Source: CAIWHR01 sp963843595 (GTDB lineage Bacteria > Pseudomonadota > Gammaproteobacteria > Burkholderiales > Casimicrobiaceae). Taken from it: a stretch of DNA of 64,000 nt. Positions 1 to 8,903 of the stretch are shown here, in pieces. The stretch lies in NCBI GenBank assembly GCA_963843595.1, contig CAWJLG010000016.1, positions 124,001-188,000 on the forward strand, in the 5' to 3' direction. The notes under the pieces are model-generated. The model was given only the letters and a program-made list of their open reading frames with translations, ran no database searches and was not told where the DNA came from. The translations under genes and the position numbers were made by a program. The first letter of the stretch is position 1; every line of letters starts with the position of its first letter.

Positions 1-645
1 GTCATCGGCTACACGGCGATCCAGTCGATGGCGAAGTGGGCACGCAAGAACGACATGATCCTGCATCTGCATCGCGCCGGCCACTCCACCTACACCCGGC
101 AGAAGAACCACGGCGTGTCGTTCCGCGTCATCGCCAAGTGGATGCGGATGGCCGGTGTCGACCACATCCACGCCGGCACTGCCGTCGGCAAGCTGGAGGG
201 CGATCCGCTGACCGTGCAGGGGTTCTACAACGTCTGCCGCGAGGAGAAGAACGAAGTCGACCTCCAACGCGGGATCTTCTTCGAGCAGCCGTGGGCGAAC
301 CTGCGCAAGGTGATGCCGGTCGCCTCGGGCGGCATCCACGCCGGCCAGATGCATCAGCTGATCGATCTGTTCGGCGACGACTGCGTGCTGCAGTTCGGCG
401 GCGGCACGATCGGCCATCCGCAGGGCATCCACGCTGGCGCTACGGCCAACCGCGTCGCGCTCGAGGCGATGGTCAAGGCGCGCAACGAAGGCCGCGACAT
501 CGTCAACGAGGGCCCGCAGATCCTGCAGAACGCGGCGAAGAGCTGCACGCCGCTCGCGCAGGCGCTCGACACCTGGAAGGACGTCTCGTTCAACTACGCG
601 TCGACCGACACGCCCGATTTCGTTCCCACGCCCACCGCGGCCTGA
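1..645 (+). CDS. cbbL: Ribulose bisphosphate carboxylase large subunit, C-terminal part (5' end outside window)
   Basis: This is the CO2-fixing catalytic subunit of Rubisco. The frame is open from base 1 (first codon GTC) to a TGA at 643-645, giving about 214 residues, so roughly the N-terminal half is missing. Visible Rubisco landmarks are GYTAIQSMAKWARKND, the active-site loop HLHRAGHSTYTRQ, the KNHG segment, the loop-6 region HAGTAVGKLEGDP and the C-terminal GGGTIGHPQGIHAGA. The sequence style, the partner small subunit and the adjacent cbbX point to a red-type form IC enzyme. cbbS starts 23 bp downstream and the cbb genes continue in one operon. Confidence 0.97.
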   Translation, partial: VIGYTAIQSMAKWARKNDMILHLHRAGHSTYTRQKNHGVSFRVIAKWMRMAGVDHIHAGTAVGKLEGDPLTVQGFYNVCREEKNEVDLQRGIFFEQPWANLRKVMPVASGGIHAGQMHQLIDLFGDDCVLQFGGGTIGHPQGIHAGATANRVALEAMVKARNEGRDIVNEGPQILQNAAKSCTPLAQALDTWKDVSFNYASTDTPDFVPTPTAA

Positions 646-668
646 CGCGACTACGCAGCGAGGACACC

Positions 669-1085
669 ATGCGCATCACCCAAGGCACTTTCTCGTTTCT
701 CCCCGACCTCACCGACGCCGAGATTTCGGCGCAGATCGAGTACGCGCTCCGGCAGGGTTGGGCCATCTCGGTCGAGCACACCGACGATCCGCACCCGCGC
801 AACGTCTACTGGGAAATGTGGGCCATGCCGATGTTCGATCTCAAGGACGCCGCCGGCGCGATGATGGAAGTCAACGCCTGCCGCAAGGCGTTCCCCGACC
901 AGTACGTCAAGGTCAACGCGTTCGACTCGACGCAGGGCTGGGAGTCCACGCGGCTGTCGTTCATCGTCAACCGGCCGGCGCACGAGCCCGGATTCCGCGT
1001 CGTGCGGCAGGAAGGGCCGGAGCGCACCGTGCGCTACACGATCGAGAGCTACGCCGTCGACCGGCCCGCGGGCAGCCGGTACTGA
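669..1085 (+). CDS. cbbS: Ribulose bisphosphate carboxylase small subunit
   Basis: 138-residue small subunit that assembles with CbbL into the L8S8 holoenzyme. It begins MRITQGTFSFLPDLTD and contains DDPHPRNVYWEMWAMPMF and STRLSFIVNRP, all typical of form IC/ID small subunits. The C-terminal extension ending near YTIESYAVDRP also fits the red-type group, whose beta-hairpin tail replaces the beta-A/beta-B loop of green-type subunits. A GAGGA-type ribosome site lies just before the ATG. It is followed after 60 bp by cbbX, the activase expected for red-type Rubisco. Confidence 0.97.
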   Translation: MRITQGTFSFLPDLTDAEISAQIEYALRQGWAISVEHTDDPHPRNVYWEMWAMPMFDLKDAAGAMMEVNACRKAFPDQYVKVNAFDSTQGWESTRLSFIVNRPAHEPGFRVVRQEGPERTVRYTIESYAVDRPAGSRY

Positions 1086-1145
1086 CGCAGCGGTGACCAG
1101 GGTCACAGACCGCGCGACCGCGCCTGCACCAGGATGCTCCGTGCC

Positions 1146-2045
1146 ATGACCGCGCCCACCACCGGCGGGACTCCGGTCCCCGAGACGATCGACCTCGCCG
1201 CACTCGCGCGCGAGACGAAGATCCACGAGGTGCTCGAGGAGCTCGATCGGGATCTCATCGGGCTGGCGCCGGTGAAGGCGCGCATCCGCGACATCGCGGC
1301 GCTGCTGCTCGTCGATCGCGGCCGGCGCCTCGTCGGACTGCCCACGGAGCCGCCGTCGCTGCACATGTGCTTCACCGGCAACCCCGGCACCGGCAAGACG
1401 ACGGTCGCGCTGCGCATGGCGGAGATCCTGCATCGGCTGGGCTACGTGCGCAAAGGGCATCTCGTCGCCGTCACCCGCGACGATCTCGTCGGCCAGTACA
1501 TCGGCCACACGGCGCCGAAGACGCGCGAGATCCTCAAGAAGTCGATGGGCGGCGTGCTGTTCATCGACGAGGCCTACTACCTCTACCGGCCGGAGAACGA
1601 GCGCGACTACGGGCAGGAGGCGATCGAGATCCTGCTGCAGGTGATGGAGAACCAGCGCGACGACCTCGTCGTGATCCTCGCCGGCTACAAGAACCGGATG
1701 GACACGTTCTTCCAGAGCAACCCGGGGATGGCCTCGCGCATCGCCCATCACATCGACTTTCCCGACTACAGCGTCGATGAACTCTACGCGATCGGGCAGC
1801 TGATGCTGGCGAAGATGGGCTATCGCCTCGCGCCCGATGCGGAAGCCGTGATGCGCGAATACATCGCCCACCGCATCACGCAGCCGCACTTCGCCAATGC
1901 ACGTTCGATCAGGAACGCGCTGGATCGCGCGCGACTGCGTCAGGCGAGCCGTCTGTTCGGCGCCACGGATCGCACGGTCGGGCGCGACGACCTCGCGAAC
2001 ATCGCCGCGGCCGACATCCGTGCCAGCCGCGTCTTCAACGCTTGA
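1146..2045 (+). CDS. cbbX: CbbX, red-type Rubisco activase (AAA+ ATPase)
   Basis: AAA+ ATPase that removes inhibitory sugar phosphates from red-type Rubisco by pulling on the large-subunit C-terminus. The Walker A motif is GNPGTGKT (about residue 80), Walker B is GGVLFIDEAYYLY, and the C-terminal sensor-2 helical region includes NARSIRNALDRAR. Length is 299 residues, normal for CbbX. An in-frame ATG at 1134 would add four residues. The AGGATG sequence 8-13 bases before 1146 makes 1146 the better start. The gene sits between cbbS and the fructose bisphosphatase gene, 21 bp apart from the latter. Confidence 0.95.
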   Translation: MTAPTTGGTPVPETIDLAALARETKIHEVLEELDRDLIGLAPVKARIRDIAALLLVDRGRRLVGLPTEPPSLHMCFTGNPGTGKTTVALRMAEILHRLGYVRKGHLVAVTRDDLVGQYIGHTAPKTREILKKSMGGVLFIDEAYYLYRPENERDYGQEAIEILLQVMENQRDDLVVILAGYKNRMDTFFQSNPGMASRIAHHIDFPDYSVDELYAIGQLMLAKMGYRLAPDAEAVMREYIAHRITQPHFANARSIRNALDRARLRQASRLFGATDRTVGRDDLANIAAADIRASRVFNA

Positions 2046-2066
2046 GCATCGCTTCAGGGGAACGCC

Positions 2067-3149
2067 ATGCTGCACGGCCGCACGACACTGTCGAAATTCA
2101 TCATCGAGGAGCAGCGCAATCTGGCCGGGGGCGCCGAGCTGATCGCGCTGGTCAACGACATCCAGACCGCGTGCAAGTACATCGCCAGCGCGGTCGCGCG
2201 CGGCGCGCTGTCCGGCGCGCGGGGCTCGACCGGCAGCGTCAACGTCCAGGGAGAGGACCAGAAGCCGCTCGACGTGATCGCCAACGACATCATGCTGGGG
2301 AGCTGCGACTGGGGCGGCTATCTGGCCGGCATGGTGTCCGAGGAGATGGACGCGCCCTACCCGATTCCGCCGCAATATCCGCGCGGACGCTACCTCCTGG
2401 TCTTCGATCCGCTCGACGGCTCGTCGAACCTCGACGTCAACGTCACCGTCGGCACGATTTTCTCGGTACTGCGCGCCCCCGAGGGCGTCGTCGACCCGAA
2501 GCCCGAGGATTTCCTGCAGCCGGGGACGAAGCAGGTGTGCGCCGGATACGCGCTCTACGGCCCGGCGGCGATGATCGTGCTCACGCTGGGCACCGGCGTG
2601 CACGGCTTCACGCTCGAACCGGAGATCGGCGCCTACATCCTTACCCACCCGAATCTCACCATCGCCGAGGACACGCAGGAGTTCGCCGTCAACGCGTCGA
2701 ACCAGCGCTTCTGGGAGCCGCCGGTGCGCCGCTACGTCGAGGAGTGCCTCGCCGGAAAGACGGGGGTGCGCGGCAAGGACTTCAACATGCGCTGGATCGC
2801 CTCGCTGGTGGCCGAAGTGCACCGGATCCTGATGCGCGGGGGCCTGTTCATGTACCCGAAGGACACCAAGGATCCGGGCAAGCCCGGCCGGCTGCGTCTG
2901 CTCTACGAGGCGAACCCGATGGCGATGCTGATCGAGCAGGCAGGCGGCGCGGCGTCGACCGGTCGCGGACGGATCCTCGATGTGGTGCCGTCCGCGCTGC
3001 ATCAGCGCGTCCCGGTGATCCTCGGCTCGAAGAACGAGGTCGCGCGGCTCGAGCGCTATCACGCCGAGTTCGACCGCGGCGACGTCGCCTTCCGCTCGCC
3101 GTTGTTCAACGAGCGGTCGCTGTTCGGCGTCACCCCCGTTTCCAACTGA
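2067..3149 (+). CDS. cbbF: Fructose-1,6-bisphosphatase class I
   Basis: Hydrolyses fructose-1,6-bisphosphate to fructose-6-phosphate in the regenerative arm of the Calvin cycle (and in gluconeogenesis). The 360-residue protein carries the class I metal and phosphate motif DPLDGSSNLD near residue 115 and the upstream acidic EEMD. The substrate-binding region NMRWIASLVAEVHRILMRGG is followed by the YEANPMAMLIEQAGG motif. AGGGGAA upstream of the ATG is a good ribosome site. The next gene, phosphoribulokinase, begins 29 bp after the stop, consistent with cotranscription from the Rubisco promoter, which lies outside the window. Confidence 0.96.
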   Translation: MLHGRTTLSKFIIEEQRNLAGGAELIALVNDIQTACKYIASAVARGALSGARGSTGSVNVQGEDQKPLDVIANDIMLGSCDWGGYLAGMVSEEMDAPYPIPPQYPRGRYLLVFDPLDGSSNLDVNVTVGTIFSVLRAPEGVVDPKPEDFLQPGTKQVCAGYALYGPAAMIVLTLGTGVHGFTLEPEIGAYILTHPNLTIAEDTQEFAVNASNQRFWEPPVRRYVEECLAGKTGVRGKDFNMRWIASLVAEVHRILMRGGLFMYPKDTKDPGKPGRLRLLYEANPMAMLIEQAGGAASTGRGRILDVVPSALHQRVPVILGSKNEVARLERYHAEFDRGDVAFRSPLFNERSLFGVTPVSN

Positions 3150-3178
3150 GTTTCCAATCCAGCGAGCGAGATTCCGCC

Positions 3179-4054
3179 ATGTCCGCGAAGCATCCCGTGG
3201 TCGCCATCACCGGATCGTCCGGTGCCGGGACGACCACCGTCACCAGGACGTTCGAACACATCTTCCGCCGCGAGGGCATCCGCGCCGCCGTCATCGAGGG
3301 CGACTCGTTCCATCGTTTCGACCGCAAGGAGATGAAGGCGAAGATGGCCGAGGCCACCGCCGCCGGCAACGACCACTTCAGCCACTTCGGCCCCGACGCG
3401 AACATGCTCGCCGAGCTCGAGGCGCTGTTCCGCACCTACGGCGAAACGGGAACGGGAAAGGCGCGCAAGTACCTGCACGATGCCGCGGAGGCCGCCCCGT
3501 TCAAGCAGGAGCCCGGCACGTTCACGCCCTGGACGGACATTCCGTCCGGGACCGACCTCCTGTTCTACGAAGGGCTGCACGGTGGAGCCGTCACCGACAA
3601 GGTCGACATCGCGCGCCACGCCGACCTGCTGGTGGGCGTCGTCCCGATCATCAATCTCGAGTGGATCCAGAAGCTGCACCGCGACCAGCACCTGCGCGGC
3701 TACTCGCAGGAGGCGGTCGTGGACACGATCATGCGCCGGATGCCCGACTACGTGAACTACATCTGCCCGCAGTTCTCGCAGACGCACATCAATTTCCAGC
3801 GCGTGCCGATGGTCGACACGTCGAATCCGTTCATCGCCAAGGACATTCCGACGGTCGACGAGAGCATGGTGGTCATCCGCTTCGCGAAGCCGCAGGGCAT
3901 CGACTTCCTCTACCTGTTGTCGATGCTGCACGACTCGTACATGTCGCGGCCGAACATCATCGTCGTCCCGGGCGGGAAGATGAGCCTCGCGATGCAGCTC
4001 ATCCTCACGCCGATGATCCTGCAGCTCATGGATCGCAAGCGGCGGGCGGGGTAG
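3179..4054 (+). CDS. cbbP: Phosphoribulokinase
   Basis: ATP-dependent phosphorylation of ribulose-5-phosphate to ribulose-1,5-bisphosphate, the Rubisco substrate. The 291-residue protein has the proteobacterial PRK P-loop variant GSSGAGTTT at residues 12-20, in which threonine replaces the usual lysine-threonine pair. It also shows GDSFHRFDR and the catalytic region FYEGLHGG. Length and motifs fit the class I octameric, NADH-activated enzyme. It lies between cbbF and the transketolase gene with short spacers, as expected in a cbb operon. Confidence 0.96.
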   Translation: MSAKHPVVAITGSSGAGTTTVTRTFEHIFRREGIRAAVIEGDSFHRFDRKEMKAKMAEATAAGNDHFSHFGPDANMLAELEALFRTYGETGTGKARKYLHDAAEAAPFKQEPGTFTPWTDIPSGTDLLFYEGLHGGAVTDKVDIARHADLLVGVVPIINLEWIQKLHRDQHLRGYSQEAVVDTIMRRMPDYVNYICPQFSQTHINFQRVPMVDTSNPFIAKDIPTVDESMVVIRFAKPQGIDFLYLLSMLHDSYMSRPNIIVVPGGKMSLAMQLILTPMILQLMDRKRRAG

Positions 4055-4090
4055 GCCATGAAGGACCAGACGACCAGCGGAGGAGCGGAC

Positions 4091-6104
4091 GTGACACAAC
4101 TCGCCAATGCGATACGGGCGTTGTCGATGGATGCGGTGGAGTTGGCGAAGTCGGGGCATCCGGGGATGCCGATGGGGATGGCGGAGATTGCGCTGGCGTT
4201 GTGGACGCGGCACCTGGCGCACGATCCGGCGGCGCCGGGGTGGGCGGACCGGGACCGGTTCGTGGTCAGCAACGGTCATGGGTCGATGCTGCTGTATGCG
4301 CTGCTGCACCTGACCGGCTACGACCTGCCGATGGAGGAATTGAAGCGCTTCCGGCAGTTGCACTCGAAGACGCCGGGGCATCCGGAGGTGGGGGCCACGC
4401 CGGGGGTGGAGACCACCACCGGGCCGCTGGGCCAGGGGATCAGCAACGCGGTGGGGATGGCGCTGGCCGAGCGGCTGCTGGCGGCGCACTTCAACCGGCC
4501 GGGGCATGCCGTGGTCGATCACCGGACCTGGGTGTTCCTGGGTGACGGCTGCCTGATGGAGGGGATCTCGCACGAGGCCTGCGCCTTGGCCGGGACCTGG
4601 GGCTTGGGCAAGCTCGTCGCCTTCTACGACGACAACGGGATCTCGATCGACGGCGAGGTCAAGGGCTGGTTCACCGACGACACGCCCAAGCGCTTCGAGG
4701 CCTACGGCTGGAATGTCGTGCGGGCGGTCGACGGGCACGACGTGGCGGCGGTGGATGCGGCCATCCGCGCGGCGCTGGCGGTCAGCGACCGGCCGAGCCT
4801 GATCTGCTGCAAGACGGTGATCGGCAAAGGGGCGCCGACCAAGGCCGGGACCGCCGACTGTCACGGGTCCGCCCTGGGCGAGCAGGAAGTGGCGGCGACC
4901 CGGGCGGCGCTGGGCTGGAGCCGCGCCGCCGTTCGTGATTCCGGCGGCGGTGTATGCCGGCTGGGATGCGCGCGCGGCCGGGGCGGCGCGGCGGCAGGCC
5001 TGGAATGAGCGCTTTGCCGCCTACCGCAGCGCGTATCCGGAGCTCGCCGCCGAGTTCGAGCGGCGGATGGCCGGCGACCTGCCGGCCGACTGGGCCACGA
5101 CCAGCGCCGCGTTCATCGCCGCGCAGGCGGCCAAGGGCCAGGCGGTGGCCACGCGCAAGGCCTCGCAGCAGGCGCTCGAGGCCTACGCCCCGGTGCTGCC
5201 GGAGCTCCTCGGCGGCTCGGCGGACCTGACCGGCTCGGTGTTCACCGACTGGTCGGGCAGCGTGCCGGTGACCCGGACCAGCCCGGGCAACTACATCCAC
5301 TTCGGGGTGCGCGAGTTCGGCATGAGCGCGATCGCCAACGGCATCGCGCTGCACGGCGGCTTGATCCCCTACACCGGAACGTTCCTCACCTTCTCCGACT
5401 ATGCGCGCAATGCGCTGCGCATGGCGGCGCTGATGCAGCTGCGCTCGATCTACGTCTACACCCACGATTCGATCGGGCTGGGCGAGGACGGGCCGACGCA
5501 CCAGGCGGTGGAGCAGACGGCGAGCCTGCGCCTGATCCCCCACCTCGACCTGTGGCGGCCGTGCGACACGGTGGAGACGGCGGTGGCGTGGGCGGCGGCG
5601 CTGGAGCGCCGCGACGGGCCGAGTGCGCTGGTGTGCACCCGGCAAAACGTGCCGTTCCAGGCGCGGACCCCCGACCAGGTCGCGGCCATCCGCCGCGGCG
5701 GCTACGTGCTGGCCGACTGGACCGGCGAGGGCCCCCGGGTGGTGCTCATCGCCACCGGCTCGGAGGTGGCGCTGGCGATGGCGGCGCGCGACCAGCTCGC
5801 CGGCGAGGGCATCGCCGCCCGCGTGGTGTCGCTGCCGTGCACCCGCATCTTCGAGCGGCAGGACGCCGCCTGGCGGGCGGCGGTGCTGCCGCCCGGCCTT
5901 CCCCGCGTCGCCGTCGAGGCCGGGGCCACCGCCGGCTGGCACGCCTACGTCGGGGCCCTCGACGACCCCCGCGCCGCCGTCGTCGGCCTCGACCGCTTCG
6001 GCGAGTCCGCCCCCGCCCCCGCCCTCTTCACCCACTTCAACCTCACCTCCACCGCCGTCACCACCGCCGCCCGACGCGTGGTGGCGAACCAGGGCCCGTG
6101 TTGA
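4091..6104 (+). CDS. cbbT: Transketolase (single frameshift in the middle)
   Basis: Thiamine-diphosphate enzyme that moves two-carbon units between sugar phosphates in the Calvin cycle. The N-terminal frame shows SGHPGMPMG, the ThDP motif region GDGCLMEGISHEA and YDDNGISIDGEV. The second frame shows the pyrimidine domain with GLGEDGPTHQ and the C-terminal domain starting RVVLIATGSEVALA. The two frames meet at about 4916-4930, just before PPFVIPAAVYAGWDA, so one base is gained or lost there. This is probably sequence error, but a broken gene cannot be excluded. GGAGGAG just ahead of the GTG at 4091 favours that start over the ATG at 4058. Base composition changes strikingly along the gene, from GGG/TTG-rich to CCC/CTC-rich. 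Confidence 0.9.
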
Positions 6105-6236
6105 CGCCATAGCTAAGCTCAGACTTTGGAGAATCACCGGCAGGGTCCGCACAGCAAGCGCCGCAGCCGCCGTGCAACACGAAAACCGATTGGACTCGAT
6201 GTCACCGTCGAAGTACGGCGGTAACATGGGGCCGAC

Positions 6237-6254
6237 TCCCCCATCCGGGTAGTA
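6237..6254 (+). promoter_or_regulatory. Candidate operator, shared sulfur-gene palindrome (site 1)
   Basis: TCCCCCATCCGGGTAGTA. It shares the core CCATCCGGG or CCCATCtGGG with sites at 17154, 35876 and 53012, and the TACCC-N5-GGGTA arrangement with the dsrA site. It lies 241 bases before the tusA start. The regulator is unknown. A NarL-type protein encoded at 31226-31909 is a candidate because NarL heptamers have the form TACYYMT. Confidence 0.5.
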
Positions 6255-6259
6255 GGGAC

Positions 6260-6275
6260 TTACCCGAACCGGTAA
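6260..6275 (+). promoter_or_regulatory. Second dyad, TTACC-N6-GGTAA
   Basis: A perfect 5-bp inverted repeat (TTACC CGAACC GGTAA) five bases after site 1. It could be a second binding position for the same regulator or part of one extended operator. Symmetry and position are the only evidence. Confidence 0.35.
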
Positions 6276-6494
6276 TAGACGCCCAGGGCGCATTCTTCGC
6301 CTAATGAGCGCAAGCTGCGCGTTTGGGTCGCAGGGGTTGCTGCGTGCGTCAGTTCGACACATACCGCCTGTGCCGCACGGGAGTTTGACGGCCGGCAACA
6401 TCGGCCGCCGTGCCCGGAGGAAAATGTGATCTTTGCATCAGCCCAACAAGGCCCGGCAACAGCAGTGCCCAACTTGCTCATCGAGGAGATCCCC

Positions 6495-6722
6495 GTGAAC
6501 TACGACAAGGAACTGGACGCGCGCGGGCTGTCGTGCCCGCTGCCGATCCTGAAGACGAAGAAGGCGCTGAACGAACTGACCTCGGGCCAGGTGCTGAAGG
6601 TCGTCGCGACCGATCCCGGCTCGGTCAAGGACATGCAGGCGTTCGCCAACCAGACCGGCAACCCGCTCTTGTCGCAGGCCGAGGAAAACAAGGACTTCGT
6701 GTTCTTCCTGAAGAAGAAATAG
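6495..6722 (+). CDS. tusA: TusA family sulfur carrier protein
   Basis: Small cytoplasmic sulfurtransferase that carries sulfane sulfur as a cysteine persulfide. The core ELDARGLSCPLPILKTKKAL contains the CPxP motif with the active cysteine near residue 13. The protein is 75 residues, normal for TusA. The start is set at GTG 6495 because GAGGAG lies just upstream. An in-frame ATG at 6426 would add an unlikely 23-residue leader. dsrE2 follows after 47 bp. The tusA-dsrE2 pairing is a known sulfur-transfer module in sulfur oxidisers that feeds DsrEFH/DsrC. Confidence 0.94.
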   Translation: MNYDKELDARGLSCPLPILKTKKALNELTSGQVLKVVATDPGSVKDMQAFANQTGNPLLSQAEENKDFVFFLKKK

Positions 6723-6769
6723 TCCGGCTGCACGCCCGCCCCGAATCCACCTGACGCGAAGGATTCCCC

Positions 6770-7408
6770 ATGGAAACGCTGACCGAAAAGATGCCCACTG
6801 TCGCGACGGACGCCGCGCTCGACCGACTCATCAACGAACGCATCGACACCCTGTTCGAACGAAGGCTCGAGGCGAAGCTCGCCGAGCTCAAGGCGGCGAA
6901 GACGCCATCGATGACGATCATCGCCACCAAAGGCACCCTTGACTGGGCGTATCCGCCCTTCATCCTGGCGTCGACCGGGGCGGCGCTCGGCTGGGACGTG
7001 TCGATTTTCTTCACGTTCTACGGGCTGGAGCTCCTCAAGAAGGACTTGCGGAAACTGAAGGTGAGCCCGCTGGGCAACCCCGCGATGCCGATGAAGATGC
7101 CGATGGGCCCCAAGCGGTTCAAGGCGATCAACTGGAACATTCCGAACGTCGTACAGTCGTTCATCCCGGGCTACGAGGCGTTCGCGACCAAGATGATGAA
7201 GAAGACGGTGAAGAACACCGGCGTCGCGAGCATTGGAGAGCTGCGTAGCCTCTGCATCGAAGCCGGGGTGAACCTCATCGCATGCCAGATGACCGTCGAC
7301 CTCTTCGGCTACAAGCACGAGCAGTTCATTCCCGAGGTCAAGGAATATTGCGGCGCCGCGACCTTCCTGCCGATGGCGAAGGACGCCGACGTCAGCTTGT
7401 TCATTTGA
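6770..7408 (+). CDS. dsrE2: DsrE2-like sulfurtransferase (DsrE/F superfamily)
   Basis: 212-residue protein. The first 45 or so residues are a charged helical segment. The DsrE/DsrF-like fold then begins at SMTIIATKGTLDWAYPPFIL. A cysteine occurs in the conserved region LIACQMTVDLFGYK near residue 182, with others at LRSLCIEA and KEYCGAATF. Hydrophobic stretches such as FILASTGAALGWDVSIFFTFYG make membrane association possible, as proposed for DsrE2 family members. The position directly after tusA supports a role in handing sulfur to or from TusA. The family assignment is firm; the exact donor and acceptor are inferred. Confidence 0.85.
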   Translation: METLTEKMPTVATDAALDRLINERIDTLFERRLEAKLAELKAAKTPSMTIIATKGTLDWAYPPFILASTGAALGWDVSIFFTFYGLELLKKDLRKLKVSPLGNPAMPMKMPMGPKRFKAINWNIPNVVQSFIPGYEAFATKMMKKTVKNTGVASIGELRSLCIEAGVNLIACQMTVDLFGYKHEQFIPEVKEYCGAATFLPMAKDADVSLFI

Positions 7409-7476
7409 GTGCGCCGCCCGTCGCAGGCGTGACGTCCGGCATCGGAACAAACATCTTGTTGAAGAAGGGAGAAAAC

Positions 7477-8827
7477 GTGAAAACCAAGTTGATTGCGGCA
7501 CTCATTGCGGCCACGCCGCTCGCGGCCGGGGCCACCGACGGCTATTTCGCCAACGGCTACGGGATGAAGGCGAACGGCATGGGCGGCGCCGCGGTCGCCG
7601 TCGCACAGGAGCCGTTCGGCGGCGCGATCAATCCGGGCGCGATGTCGTTCCTCGGCAACGAGTGGCAGCTCGGTGTCGCCTGGTTCAGCCCGCACCGCAG
7701 TGCCGAGCGCACCGGCTCCGGCATGGGGAACATGGACGCGTCGGTGGACAGCGGCAGCGAGAACTTCTTCATCCCCGAGTTCGGCGTCAACTGGAAGTAC
7801 CGCCCCGACCTCGCGTTCGGCCTCACCGTCTACGGCAACGGCGGGATGAACACGAACTATTCGGGCGGGCAGATCTCGAACGCGAGCGCGTGCACGAGCT
7901 TCTGGCAGAACCATCCGGTGGGCCCGTACAACCTGCTCTGCGGCCAGGGCAACCTCGGCGTCGACCTGATCGCAATTGATGATCGCGCCGTACGTCTCGT
8001 GGCAGTTCGTCAAGGGCCATTCGGTCGGCATCACGCCGGTCATCGCCTACCAGCGGTTCAAGGCCGAGGGCCTTCAGCTGTTCGACAATCCGGTGTTCTC
8101 GACGAGCCCCGGCAACGTCACCAACAACGGCTACGACGATTCGTGGGGTGTCGGCGCTCGGATCGGCTACATGGGGCAGTTCACCGAGCAGTTCGCGGTG
8201 GGCGCCGCCTGGCAGAGCAAGATCAGCATGGGCGACTTCGGCAAGTATGCGGGCCTGTTCGCGCAGCAGGGTGCGGTTCGACATCCCGTCGAACTTCACC
8301 GTCGGCTTCGCGTTCCGGCCGACGTCGCAGTGGCTGTTCGCGCTCGACTTCGAGCGCATCTACTACGACGACGCGCCGTCGGTCAACAACCCGATCGCCA
8401 ACATGTACGCCTGCGTCCCGCCGGCGTTCGGCGGCCAGGGCGCGCGCGACCAGTGCCTCGGCGGCGACAGCGGTGCGGGCTTCGGCTGGCAGAACGTCGA
8501 CGTCTGGAAGATCGGTGTGCAGTGGGCGATGAACGACCAGTGGACGTTCCGCGCGGGCTACAACCACACCGACAACCCGATCACGCCGCCGAACGTGACT
8601 TTCAACATCATCGCTCCCGGCGTCGTTCAAGATCAGTATTCGGTCGGCGCGACCTGGCGGCTCGACAAGGTGTCGGAGATCACCGGCGCGTTCATGTACG
8701 CGGCGAACAACTCGGTGACCGGCCCGAGCCTCTTCGCGCCGTTCGATCCCGCGCTGCCGTCGACGACGCGAGACGATCGAGATGAAGGAATACCTGGTCG
8801 GCGATCGCCTACAACCGCAAGTTCTGA
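7477..8827 (+). CDS. FadL/OmpP1-type outer-membrane transport protein (four frame changes)
   Basis: Outer-membrane beta-barrel of the FadL/TodX family, which moves hydrophobic substrates. It starts at GTG 7477 behind GAAGGGAG with a signal peptide (KTKLIAALIAATPLAAGA), followed by the family N-terminus ATDGYFANGYGMKANGMGGA. The reading frame changes near 7972, 8264-8278, 8762-8770 and 8802. Piecing the frames together gives a full-length protein of about 450 residues ending in LVGIAYNRKF, the expected aromatic C-terminus. Each break is a one-base change, so sequence error is more likely than true decay, though a pseudogene is possible. With tusA and dsrE2 upstream, a role in uptake of hydrophobic sulfur species is an attractive inference. 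Confidence 0.8.
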
Positions 8828-8866
8828 TCCGGTCGTCGGGCCCTATGGGTCCGCCAATCCGTTCCG

Positions 8867-8897
8867 CGCCCGCCGCAGCCACGGCGGGCGTTTTCTT
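8867..8897. terminator. Rho-independent terminator between convergent units
   Basis: A perfect 9-bp stem CGCCCGCCG / CGGCGGGCG (8867-8875 and 8882-8890) with a six-base loop is followed by TTTTCTTT on the + strand. It ends the tusA-dsrE2-fadL unit and sits between it and the convergent minus-strand operon. Confidence 0.8.
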
Positions 8898-8903
8898 TCC
8901 GCT

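Larger units (their letters stand above)
6105..6494. promoter_or_regulatory. Non-coding region ahead of tusA with two dyads
   Basis: A stretch of 390 bases with no credible gene between the transketolase stop and the tusA start. It is less GC-rich than its surroundings. It contains the shared palindromic site at 6237-6254 and a second dyad at 6260-6275, both about 220-260 bases before tusA. No clear rho-independent terminator for the cbb operon is seen. It is presumably the promoter region of the tusA-dsrE2-fadL unit. Confidence 0.5.

Noticed and set aside
651..3062. An 803-codon minus-strand frame opposite cbbS-cbbX-cbbF
   Set aside because: Same reason: a GC-driven shadow of well-supported genes, without recognisable motifs or a ribosome site.
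7477..8827. Treating the FadL-type gene as a decayed pseudogene
   Set aside because: All four breaks are single-base, the pieces together give a full barrel with intact ends, and similar breaks affect essential pathway genes, so sequence error is more likely.
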